Assembly: GCA_030272155.1 (NCBI GenBank)
Contig: CP126202.1
Coordinates: 4,609,501-4,673,500, forward strand
Direction of reading: 5' to 3'
Source: Tetradesmus obliquus
Taxonomy: Eukaryota; Chlorophyta; Chlorophyceae; Sphaeropleales; Scenedesmaceae
DNA: 64,000 nucleotides
Positions 37,735 to 54,531 of the stretch are shown here, piece after piece. The position numbers were made by a program, and so were the translations under genes. The number at the start of each line of letters is the position of its first letter. The stretch's first letter is position 1. The notes beneath the pieces are model-generated. The model saw nothing but the letters and a program-made list of their open reading frames with translations. It did no database searches and had not been told where the DNA came from.

Positions 37735-39912
37735 GCCACCTACAACACTGCCAGGCTACCACCACCAGCAGCAGCGGGGTGCCTGCGCCTGGCAGTGCAG
37801 CAACAGCTGCAGCGAGCAGCAATAGCAGTCTAGCAATCAGAACTTCAGCAGATGTGAGTCAGCAGTGCGACCCCACAGCAAATGCTGACAAGCAGCAGAT
37901 GCCCAGTCATCTGGAGTGTGTAGTGTGATGTTACTGGCAGGTTGTGAACAAACACACCTCCGCCAGCTTTTGTGTGTTGTTCAGGGGGGTTGTTTGGTGC
38001 CAGTAACCAGGGCTCTCTCAAGGCACTCTGTGCCAACAGTTGGAAGTCAGTCAATGGCAGTGGTGTAACTGTAACCGCAGTGTTGCCAGTGTCAGCTATG
38101 CCTGGAAGTACTGTTCAGAGTGGGTTACAGTCAGGCTTGGCGCCTATCTGCCAAGCGCTAGTATGTTACGTCAAGAGTGCGTGCTGGGGCTGCATGGCTG
38201 CTATGCTGGTCATGCCCCAGCTGCGCAACCTGGAGATGGGCGTGTGGGAGGGCCAGTCCATGCGCATGGTATGTTACAAGAATGTGACAATAACATAACA
38301 ATAACATAACAACAGGTGTGTGCTGGGTCTGCATGCTGCTGTGCTGGTCATGCCTGAGCTGCGCAACCTGGAGATGGGCGTCTGGGAGGGCCAGTCCATG
38401 CGCATGGTGAGGCTGTTATGTTGGTTGAAGTAGATTTGTGGTATGACAATTGAGTTACGTAAGAGTAACATGTGAAGATCTGGGCAGTCGCGGTGGTCGC
38501 CGCTGCGCTGCGCATCCTCTGCTTGCGCCACAGCAGCACTACCACCTGCACACCCTGTCGCTGCCTGCCGCTGCCGCCGCTGCTGCTGCTGCAGGTTGCT
38601 GACCGTGGCGGCCTGCCTGCTGCTGCCGCCACTGCTGCTGCTGGTGCTGCTGGGCCTGCTGTTGACCCTGACTCAGCCGGGGCATCAGCGGGCCTTGAGG
38701 ACCTGGGCGAGTTCTGGTACAGGACAGGTGGGCTGGTTTTGTCTCCTTGGTTTTGTATATTGGTTTGTATCTGCTGGGCCTGACGTGGGCCCTGACTCAG
38801 CTGGCGCCTCAGCAGGGCTGGAGGACCTGGGCGAGTTCTGGTGCAGGACAGGTGGGCTGGCCTTACTTGTGTGTTACCAAGCTGAGTGTGTGCCATGTGT
38901 TGTTTGTTGTGTGTTGTGGGGACATGCTGACATAGAGGAGTTCCCGTACTGGGCAGGTGGGCTGCTGTTCCATTGATCACGGCTGCAAGCCTGATGCGTG
39001 TGTTTGTTGTGCGGCCTTGTTCCTTGCTGCAGCATTGAGCAGCTAGGCGGGAGGGGCCGCCATTCATGTGCGCGGAGGCGTGCCGCGTCAACGGCAGTTT
39101 TCAGGGGTTGTTGGGGGTGGATAGCCACAGGTCACAGCAGCAGCGCTGGCCAGCCACTGCCTGCAGCTAGGCCCAGAGGGCCTGCCCCTCATGATGTGAG
39201 GCAGCAGTGTTCTTGTAGGTACTGTTGTACGTTTGGTGGGGCGAATAGGGTATTGTTGTAGGATTGAAGGGGCGAATAGCCACAGGTCACAGCAACAGCG
39301 CTGGCCAGCCATTGCCTGCAGCTAGGCCGAGAGGGCCTCCTGCGCATGAGGTGCGTGGGCCTTGCTTGCCTGTGCACGTCCTGACATCAATTGCTTCTTC
39401 CGCTGTCCACAGGTTTGACGCTGCAGGCGTGAGCATCATCGACTTCCCGGATGGCGCCCGCAGCGGCGGCGTCATGCGCTGCCTCAACTACACAGCACAC
39501 CTTGGCAGGTGAGGCAGCTTGTGTACTGCTGCTGCTGCTGCTGCTGCTGGATGCGCCAGGCTTGCGTGTGCCGCACAGCGGCTGAATGCTGCGTGCAAGC
39601 AGAGGCGTGAGAGGCTGCAATGCACATGCATCAGTGACTGCTGTCATGCCCCCGGGGTATGCTAGTAGCATACAGAGAGCGTGTGGCTGGTTGCGAGGTG
39701 TGCTGCTAGCTGCCACTTGCTGCTGCTGTTTTTGCAAGGCCTGCCTCAGCTGCACGCCTGGGCACAACGCGGCCCTTGCAACAACAATATACACTTACAT
39801 GTGCTGCTGCTGCTGCTACTGCTGCTGCTGCTGCTGCTGTGCCTGCAGGTGGGCGGTGCCAATCACCCGCGATGACATGGACATGGTCTGCGGCATCGAT
39901 GGCTGCTTCTGA

Positions 39913-41338
39913 GGCCGCTTGTTACGGCTGCTTCTGAGGCTGCCTTTTACGTCTGCTTCTGAGGCTGCTGTCTGATCATGCTGCAGCCTGATAACAATGA
40001 TGTTAGTCCTTCTTGTCACCATTTCTTTCGATATCAGCATCTTTTTTGTTCTGTGTTGCGTTGCCAACGATGGATGGCTGCCGGGGTTCTGTTGGGACGC
40101 GGGCTGGCATATGTGTGGCTGCTGGTGTTACATCGCAGCCCCTGACGCATTGGCGCCAAGTCTTGCAGGACAGTCAGTCGTCAGGGTTTCTTTTTTTTTT
40201 TCATGCTGCAGTCAGGCGAACCCGACTGCAGGGGACACAAGGCAATGCCTCCACCAGCATCGTCAGGGTTTCCTGCTGCTTTTTGACGGATTCTTGTGCC
40301 ACAGCAGCAGCACAGCCCTACGGCTTGCGTTTGCTGCTGACAGGCATCGCTTCAGCACATGTTCAGTCAGTCTGGATGACTGCTACTGCTGCTGCTGCTG
40401 TTGCTGCGCCTTCTTTGACTTCATTTGCGGTCTACAGTACCAGGTTTGGTCTGTCGGCGCCTCATGCTGTAATACGCTACCTTAGCATCAGTAGCAATGC
40501 ATGTTGGTGCCACAGCAGCAGCGTTGGAGCACAACCTTGGGCAAGTGGTTGCCCAATGAGCCTGTCATTGGCTCAAAAGCGGGCTGTGTTCCCGTCGTGT
40601 AACTGTGCAGCACGTGTTCAAGCACAAGCATGCCGTGAGTATGCGCTAGGTGTGTGTTTGCGGGCACTGCTGTATGAGTACGCATTATGGTGCATGTGCT
40701 TGTAGTGTATGATCTGCATGCACGTTGTAACCCTTTATACTGCTGCAGGAAGTCCTGGAACTCATGCGGAAGTGCTAGGCATGCGTGCATGCATGGCTGC
40801 CCGGCAGCCAGCTGGCAGCCAGCTGGCAGCTGCCGTGCCACCAGTGCGCCTGCAGTTGCACTTTTTTGAACATGGTTGAATGGAAGCCATCCTGAACCCG
40901 CAACTTCGATATGTACTGTTTCGTCGGCTTGAAGGATGGTACCTGGCTCGGTTCGGCTGTTTGCTGCACTGGTCACCAGTGGAGGTGCCTGTCGTGACCA
41001 GCCAGCCAACCAACCCAAGCGATGATGTCCTCGCCAAGACGACGCATGAAGCCATTAGCCAGCCAGGAATATTTTACACAATTTTAAGAAACCACAAAGT
41101 GAACTAGCACAGCAGAACAGCAGCAACTTTGTCGTGTCACTGCGCCCGTCTCTGTCACATGGAATCGTGACAGGAGTCCGAGAACGCTGCAGCTTAACGT
41201 CCTACGCCTCAACTATTCCTGCAACCACAGTAAAGAAGTCAGCAGTCGTGGCATTTTTCCATCACCGGTGATCCTTCTCAACCCGGGGCATCCCGTCAAG
41301 CACCTGCTCGCTGTCCTCTGCACCACCCGCTCGCAACC
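39913..41338. other. Intergenic region, right unit
   Basis: Counterpart of 22998-24448. From about 40150 onward it is almost identical to the left unit; before that it is clearly diverged. No gene is supported. Confidence 0.5.
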
Positions 41339-42180
41339 ATGGCCAGATCATTTGCAGCGATGGTTATGATCAGCATTTTTTTGGCGGTGGCTGTTCAGGC
41401 CCACCCAGGTGAGCAGCAAGAGGCAGCTGTATCAGCAGCACTCGCCCAGGTTCCGCACTGCTGTCGTGATGGGCCCATTGTCGATACACTAAATATATTT
41501 ATCAGCTGCTGCAGCCGGGCAGATGGTTCAGCCCTGTAGACAAACAGCAGCACTGTCGTATCATCGCTTCCCTACCAGGCTGGCTCTGTCGGTAGTTGGA
41601 CTGCATGAGAGGGCGAGCTCGTAGCAACGAGCCGTGGAAAAACTTATCAAACTTTTAAGCGCTGCTGCACGACGTGCCACTGCCGCTGCTGCTCGCAGGC
41701 CGCAAGATGCAGCAGCTGAGCCAGCAGGTGGGAAGCCGTGCAACTGCGGCACAGGCAGACACCGCAGCAAAGATCAACGCTGCAATCGACGGCAACGTGA
41801 AAGTCAAACCCTCTCAGAACCCCTCAGGGGCCGTGACTGTCAACTCTGCACACACCCAAAAGCCCACCCCAGGCAGTGCTAGTGTCACCACCATGATTTC
41901 CTCCACATCCAAGTCAAGCCAGGGAGCCGCAGCAAGCGGTGGCACAGCCGTCGCTGCCCAGTCCGCCACTGAGGCAAAGATTAACGCTGCTGCATCAGGC
42001 GCAAAGCCCACCAAGCCTGCTGCCGCACCAGCGCCAAAGGTTACAACCATGATTGCCACGACCTCAAAGACAGGCCAGGGCGCTGCGCTGTCAGGCGGCA
42101 CTGCCACTGCTGCCCAGGCTGGCACTGCAGCCATGATCAACAGTGCTGCAAGCGGCGCCAAGCCCGCCACCAAGCCCTGA
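41339..42180 (+). CDS. Small secreted repeat protein, copy 2
   Basis: Exons 41339-41408 and 41699-42180 give a 183-residue protein nearly identical to copy 1, with the same signal peptide (one Ile to Val change), the same phase-1 intron and the same repeats of about 46 residues. Both frames are intact and differ by only a few substitutions, so both copies may be expressed. The upstream 1.1 kb is also nearly identical, including the presumed promoter. Behind the stop codon there is a short local duplication (GTTATATGACAGTGTTATGTGACAG) that the first copy lacks. Confidence 0.7.
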
Positions 42181-43577
42181 AGAGTGTTATATGACAGTGT
42201 TATGTGACAGTAACGCGACGGCTCGTGTGACTCCTGTCGCATTGGAGAATCTTGTGCAGATCCGGCTGGGTACTGTGTGGTGTGGTGCGGGAAATGAATG
42301 AAACGTGTGTGAAAAAAACGATTTGAGTCATTTCATGTACATACTGACGCACAACTGTTGCAACAAACTGACTGCTGTGCGCGGACATACTACCTTGGCT
42401 TGCATATTCTGGACCAGCACTGCATATTTTGGACCAGCATTGCTTGAAGGTGCGCAGTGATGCTTTTACAAGGTTAGAATGGTCCTATCTGCGTATACAT
42501 GCTTACAGTGCTGCTGCATGCCTGCAACAAAGCAGCAACCGCATGCAGCCAATCACCCAGCTGCGGACCGCTACAGAAAAATCAGCAGTGTCAACAGCCT
42601 GCCCAGCAGACCAGCTGCAGGCGCATGGGCCGCCATGTATTAAGGGTTGCAACGTGCATGCAGGTCAAACTTTGCAAGCATATGTGATGCACATAGCATG
42701 GGCGCATCATACTTTTCTTGTCATTTTCAAGCATGCATGCATGGCTGCACTGCTGACATCAGCCTCATGACAATGATGCCACTGTGGGTCTTTGTCTTGT
42801 TGATTCTGGTCTTTGAATTGACTCGCTTTCTGTGCCCGGTGCGCCCATGCGCCGAACGAGCACTGTTGTTGTAGCACTTTCAGGGGCTCGGGGACCACAC
42901 ATCAATGGCCATGTGATTGTGGTAGGTTGCGGCAACGGTACGGTTGTGTAACGACGATACTGATCGGCCGCCGTCGGCGACAACTGCTAACAGACAAAGT
43001 CACTGTGCTGCCAAAGACACCATGTGCTTATGCCGCATGAAACGTCTTGCCAGATGTGCCTGCTTGCTTCTAGATATGTGAGTGGGCAAAATGTTGCATG
43101 CGTCTATTGCAGAATGTATTGTCTTCCCTGCAATTCTTTATACTGTGCCTGCTTGTGAGATGCCATCTCAGTGCAGGCAAGCATGCAGCGGGGGGCAGTG
43201 GCCTGGGAACCATCACCCACAAGCTCCGTGATGCCATAATCGATCTGCTGCTGCCATAGGAACGGACTGGCTTGCAAGCCAATTGTCGGCACCACCTGCA
43301 GGCGGCAGCTGCAACATATGACTTTGCAAAGGCACAAATGTACAAGAATGTGTTTTATGCAGAATTGCCCAACGCTCAACCTTTCTGCGGATGGAGTCAG
43401 CTGCCGATGCTACCTTCAGCTCCTGCTGCCGCAACACGCATGCATGCTGCAGGCAATTGCCGCACTGCCGCGGTTGCGGCAGCTTTTCAATGGCGTTCGA
43501 AAAAATTGGCGTCATTGCCCCAGCACAGGTCACACCTTGCAACGCCTAGGCACCCGCTTCTGCTGCCGCTGCTGCTG
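42181..43577. other. Intergenic region between secreted-protein gene copy 2 and GDH
   Basis: Counterpart of 25291-26674, nearly identical. It holds convergent 3' UTRs; no gene is supported. Confidence 0.5.
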
Positions 43578-43672
43578 GCCTAGTCGAAGCCGCGGTGGAT
43601 CTCTGCGCGCGTCACCTCCTGCAGCGCCTGAGCAGACAAAATCTGACTGCTGCTGCTGCTGCTGCTGCTGCT
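43578..43672 (-). repeat. Single echo of the GDH terminal exon, right unit
   Basis: One copy of the GDH C-terminal codons with stop and a CTG tract lies directly behind the true stop. The left unit has about five. Confidence 0.8.
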
Positions 43673-43675
43673 GGC

Positions 43676-49622
<5,947 letters not shown>

Positions 49623-52600
49623 GGCGTTACTACAGGCGTTGCATTGATCTAGGCAAGAGTTTCGACAAGCAGCACGGACGTCGCTCAGTGCTGATCTAAA
49701 ACAATATGCACTTTCTAAGACGAAACGTTCCTGTTGGTAGCTGTTTTGTTGGCTATCAAGGCGTCACGTAGGCGAGTTGGTAATATGCTTCAATTCGGAC
49801 AGACGCGCCACTCTTTCTGCTGACACGGCATGTGTGATCAACACACAACCTCCGGCAGCTAGACTGAAGGCAGCTATTTGATCCTCTCATCTTCGGCTAC
49901 CGCTTCTGCGGGTCTGAGGAACAATGACTTGTTACGATGACTTGATAAGCAGCGTACATGGATGACCTGCTTCAGCAGCCAAGAGACTGCGCTCTTGATC
50001 CGTGCACACGTTCCAGTCCTTGTATTTGACAGCATCTGAGTTCTCTTCATTTTAATTTACTTGCAGATGCAGAGCAACCACGCGTGCTGCCTGGGCAGTA
50101 CAACAAGCTGGGTCACATGTGCAGTACTTTACTACAGCACATGGGCTGGCAAACCCGTCGGTGGTTCCGCGTACTGATCATCAAGCTGTTAGGTGACACG
50201 AAGGCTGAACAAACGTGCTAGAAGCCATTGGCTCTGCTTGCTGCTTGTTTGCTGTTGCGAGTAGGCACTGTAGCTCTGTGGAGTACCCACGCGGAGACAA
50301 CACTGAGACTCCACGTTGAATTCTTTGCAGGAAACGCAGCTGCTGTGCAGCCAACTGCCTCAGGCAGATGCTACACAGCCAGCCATACCTGGTATTAATC
50401 CAGCACAGTGTACAGAGTTCTAGGAAGGGCACAAACAGCGACACTGTGCTGGCAGCAAGCTTGCACGTTCAAGCATGTGCACATGTAGAAAAAAAGCATG
50501 TGCACATGCGCCGCCCAGGTTTGACAGCAAATTGGCTTAGCGATCTACGGTGATCTCTTGATGTAGAAATACAGCAGGGAATTATGAGGAGGCTGTAATC
50601 GTTTTGTCCGCGTAGGATACAGTCTTTCAGCGCCAGTGCCAGCTTCAGTCCTGCTTACATGTTGCAAAATGAAAACTCACCCTTTACAGCGTGTTACCTT
50701 GCAAAGCACCCAGTCTGCGCATGGCGCCATCGCCAACGCGCGGGTGTCATTTATTGTATCCTTAGCAGGCGCCTCCGCAGCAGCACACATCATGTGCACA
50801 GCTGCCCACACCAGATGCATGTGCACACACCACACGCGTGCTTGCACACAGCTCTGCATCTCTGGTATGCCTCGAAACGCCTTTCCAAGCCCTCTCAAGC
50901 ACAGTCCTGCAGTACCCAGCTAGGAAGACAAGCCATCAGTGCTGCTAAACAAGCTGCCAAGTCACCGGGCGGCTGGCAGGGCCTGCGGCAGTGCCATTGT
51001 ACCACCCTTCAGCACTGCCAGAGGCGAGCAACAAACAAGCCAGCAGCCGCATGTGCACCAATACAATGAGACCCAAGGTGAAATGTAACTGGGCTCAAAA
51101 GTGCTTCCCGTCATGCAAACACACTGCACAGGTGAAGTATAGTGCAGCTGTTACGTTGGGCAACACTCAGGTCAAAGATTTGCCACTCACAAGCTGTAGC
51201 TGTGTGAGTGTCAACACTCCCATCCAGCAGGCAGCAGCACTGCCTGTGCTACCCTGCTGCTGTGGCTGCAAACCATGCTTGCTGTCCTCTCTCTCTGTAT
51301 TGCAGCCATGTGTGTTGTACTCCGGGCGTCCCCCAATGGGCACTGCCGCAAATGCCCTGGGCCACCCGGGCATGCGCCAAACTAACAGAATAACACAGTC
51401 AAACTAACAATGTAACATGTGAGTGCCAACCACAGGATACATGCTGCAGGTTGGCCACTGAAATGGCTCAATGCAGCGCACATTGCACACACACAGCGGT
51501 TCATTGTGCGTGCCAGGGACAGAAGGCACAGAGAGAGCACACTCGAACTGCTGCTGTTGCCCTGACCAAAAGTACACTGCGACAGCAGCAACCTTGCCAC
51601 CCTCAACAACATATGGTACATTCAGAGTGGCTCAGAGCTCCTGCCTGCAACTGCAGCAAACAGCGGAGCGACAGCCGGCTGACATGCACCTGTTTTGCAC
51701 AGCATGGCACTTGTCCTGCAAGCAGAACAGCAGGGCAAATGTAACGCTTTGGATCCTGAAAGAATAACAGTGGAGTCCACACTGGGCAGCCGTGCTGCTT
51801 GTACCCCATACAAGTCCAGCCGCCAGAGCTGTTGGCAACAGTCATAACAACCACAATAACACGAAAAGAAACATGAAACATGACGAGGCTCGATGAGATG
51901 CAGGCCTCTGCAGTGCACAATCTGCTGTCCGCAACAAACACTTGCCAAAACTGCCACAACACAAACCCAGCAACAGCTTGAACATAAGGAGCAGCTGTAG
52001 ACACAAGGAGGGTGGAAGGATATGAATACATCAGCGGTGCACATGTTGCAAGCACCACGCCCTTTTGGCACGCCCCCAGCACTCCTGCAGCATGTCGTAC
52101 CAACCACAATGCTGCATGCAGCTGCTGCAATGGAGTCTAGCAGCTGCACATTCAATCGCCCTGCCCTTCGGTGTTGCAGAAGGGGCTCGGTCAAATCACT
52201 GCAAAGATCACAACCTTGTTGTACACACCACAGCAGGTTGGATGACATGCCAGGCGCAAAGAGATGCTGTCAGTCTGCCCAGCTGCAGCGCAACGGCGGC
52301 ACTCCAACCAGTGAGATATGTGGTCAGATATGAGTGCTGCTGCCGTCAAGGATACAAGAGGGTGGGGTTCTGCTGAGGAGCAGAGGATTGTAGAGTACAT
52401 GTGCCGCTTCCTTCTTGATGTTCGTCATGCAATGTGCCCAAAAGAATATGCACACGTGTGCTTCCACACATCTCATCGTCAGCATCTCTGATGCACCAAC
52501 AGATTCTCGCCACCACACAAGCAGATACCCAGAAGCAAGACAGGCCACAAACGACCACCTGCAGCTGTGGCAAGGCAGCCATGCTGCCTTCCTCTGTGGC

Positions 52601-54398
52601 TGTCCTATGCCAAACACTAGACAGCTCACACCCATTCGTGTTGCTGTGCAGCATCATGATGCTGAATCGCCTCTCGCTGGTGCAGGGTTGTCAAGCTGAG
52701 ACACACACCTCGCAGCACCAAGCACAGCAAAGCAGCATGACACGCCAGAATCAGGCACTCTGTTGCTCACTGGAGCAGATCACATGTAACGCCAGCCATC
52801 AAAGCACACCCAGCTTGCAGTGACTCACGCTCGGCAATGCTGTGTGTACGCCTCTCCTTGCATGCATTACAGCAGCAGGTCAACAGCGACAACATACCAA
52901 ATAGTGCACCACAGTGTACAGCAGTGCCACAATGCCCTGCGTGACATCAATGCAAACGGCCCTGCAATGTAGAAGCAATGCAAGGCATCAACACACAAAG
53001 GCATGCAAGTACAGTGTCACTTTGGATACAGCCAGCTACACCACAGCAAGAGCATGGTCACTGGCAGTGGGCAAGCGACCAACAGGCGACCTCCTAAAAG
53101 CAACACACTGCATGTACTGGCAGCCCTACTGGTCAGCTGCAAGCAGTACATGCTTGCAAAACTGGCAGTAGGGCACGCAGTTTGGGTGTGCTGTCACTCA
53201 CTGGCTGCTCTGTGATACGTAACAGCAGCACACACCACCCTCGCCATAGCACATGTCATCACACCCTGTGCCAGTGGACACACGGGCGCCTCCTCACATA
53301 AATTCAGCCGCGGAACATGACCCCTGGGGCAACGCAACCGCTGTCCAGCACTCTCAGGCACAGATGGGAGTGCCATCACACGCCACAGGAAGCCCTTTGA
53401 TGAAAACGTATATTTAGGCGCCGGTGCAATGCGGGCACTCATCAAGCACAGATAGGAGCGCCATCACACGCCACAGGAAACTGCTGTAATGTATAACAAA
53501 GCGCCAAGGATACGCGCTGTCAACCAGCTGTCATTACATTACATTACATTACATTACATATGTGAGTACAGCTGTGTCTTGGTACAATGGGCAATAGGTG
53601 CCGCGGCAGCGGTGGACCTGCTTGCAGAATGGGTACAAATACAAGGATACAGTACATATGTGTGGCCGTGCCGCCCTGACAGGTGAGTGTTAGTAAGGCA
53701 TGCAGCCAACCACACCATGCACACCATGCATGCACACAGGCATGCAACACACAACCTGCTGCCGACAGCACCTCATATGGTATATGTCACACCACACTGC
53801 AAGCCAGCTGGTGCCGCTGATGCTGTTGTGGCCAGCATATTGACACCGCCATCAGCAACATCAAGCTTGCAAGCATGCTGCTTCTTTGTTGTTGGTTGAA
53901 GATATCAGTGCGACAAAGAAGCAGCACAACACAGCACGGCATGACACACATGATGTCAACAGCGATTAGACACAGCCACTGAAGGCGCGCTGTTGCATCC
54001 CCTGGCATCGGCATGACACAAAATAACAGTCACATGCATGCTATATAACAGTGTATGGAGGCCCAGCCAGCTGCTTGCATGCCAGCATCACGCCGAATGC
54101 AATCACGCCTAGTGTACACTGCAGCTGGCTGTCTCCAGAACCACCAAGCACTCGGCACAAGCAAGCCATGGCGGCATGCTGTAACACAGCATTGCATTGC
54201 ATTTAGAAGAGCACAGCAGAAGACAGCTGGAAGCTGTATCTTGTCATTGTTTTGCCACAATCTTCACTCGCCAGGGGCAGCTGGGTTTCACACACATGCC
54301 TGAGAACCCACGCCACAAAAACACCATGCATCTCGTTGAATATCCTGTCATATGACGCGAGCGACGCAGTGCCAGATGCACCAATCACGCACACACCA
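49623..54398. other. About 4.8 kb without a supported gene
   Basis: It starts with the presumed GDH promoter and ends at the Rieske-gene 3' UTR. The longest frame (minus strand, 51622-52248, 208 codons) is Cys-rich, without known motifs, and looks like chance. A sequence near 53367-53397 (GCCATCACACGCCACAGGAA) is repeated at about 53459-53480. I see no tRNA, rRNA, integrase or reverse transcriptase. Unrecognised small genes or non-coding RNAs could be present. Confidence 0.45.
53533..53557. repeat. (ATTAC)5 microsatellite
   Basis: Five perfect ATTAC units. Read on the minus strand they form consecutive TGTAA pentamers, that is, repeated copies of the algal poly(A) signal, about 1 kb behind the Rieske gene that is transcribed on that strand. 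Confidence 0.85.
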
Positions 54399-54403
54399 TT
54401 ACA
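54399..54403 (-). terminator. Candidate poly(A) signal TGTAA of the Rieske gene
   Basis: TTACA on the plus strand, about 130 nt behind the stop codon on the gene's strand; a typical distance for this class of signal. Confidence 0.35.
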
Positions 54404-54531
54404 CCACACGCAAGAGCGCTCCGCTGCCCCAACCCCCGCCAACTGCCCAACAGCACCATCCACCCCATTTGCACGAGGAGCAGCTCTGCGTAGCTGCTGC
54501 TGGAGCTGCGGCGGCACAAGCCCTGCACGCC

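Larger units (their letters stand above)
34331..38173 (+). mobile_element. 3.8-kb insertion with KH-domain ORF and integrase/PHD ORF
   Basis: The segment interrupts sequence that is continuous in the left unit (around 20965-20975). It is flanked by the repeated hexamer AGAGTG (34325-34330 and 38174-38179), which occurs once at the empty site and so looks like a target-site duplication. If the ends are instead TG...CA, the duplication is AGAG. It carries an ORF with a KH domain (35187-36491) and a broken retroviral-type integrase with PHD finger (36442-37734). I found no long terminal repeats; only a 12-base match (GAAGTACTGTTC) is shared by the two ends. No reverse transcriptase or protease is present. 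It is probably a degraded or internally deleted retroelement, or one that carries a host gene piece. Confidence 0.6.
32790..39912 (+). pseudogene. 5'-truncated, broken copy of the phosphatase gene
   Basis: Recognisable full exons: exon 7 at 32790-32858, exon 8 at 33992-34120, exon 9 at 38595-38727, exon 11 at 39413-39508 and exon 12 at 39849-39912 (same stop). Exons 1-6, and with them the whole first phosphatase domain, lie outside the duplicated segment. Exon 10 is damaged: the part encoding WNKLLDAVDH is absent, and only the end (ATAAALASHCLQLGPEGLPL) survives near 39135-39200 with a further echo near 39285-39350. A 3.8-kb insertion separates two exon-8 echoes. No start codon with presequence is visible, so this is called a pseudogene. 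Confidence 0.8.

Noticed and set aside
34331-38173. LTR retrotransposon with paired LTRs
   Set aside because: No long direct repeat was found at the two ends; only a 12-base match. It is therefore described as an insertion with integrase, not as a complete LTR element.
51622-52248. 208-codon minus-strand ORF as a gene
   Set aside because: Cys-rich, no motif, no splice or start context, and overlapped by equally long frames on other strands.
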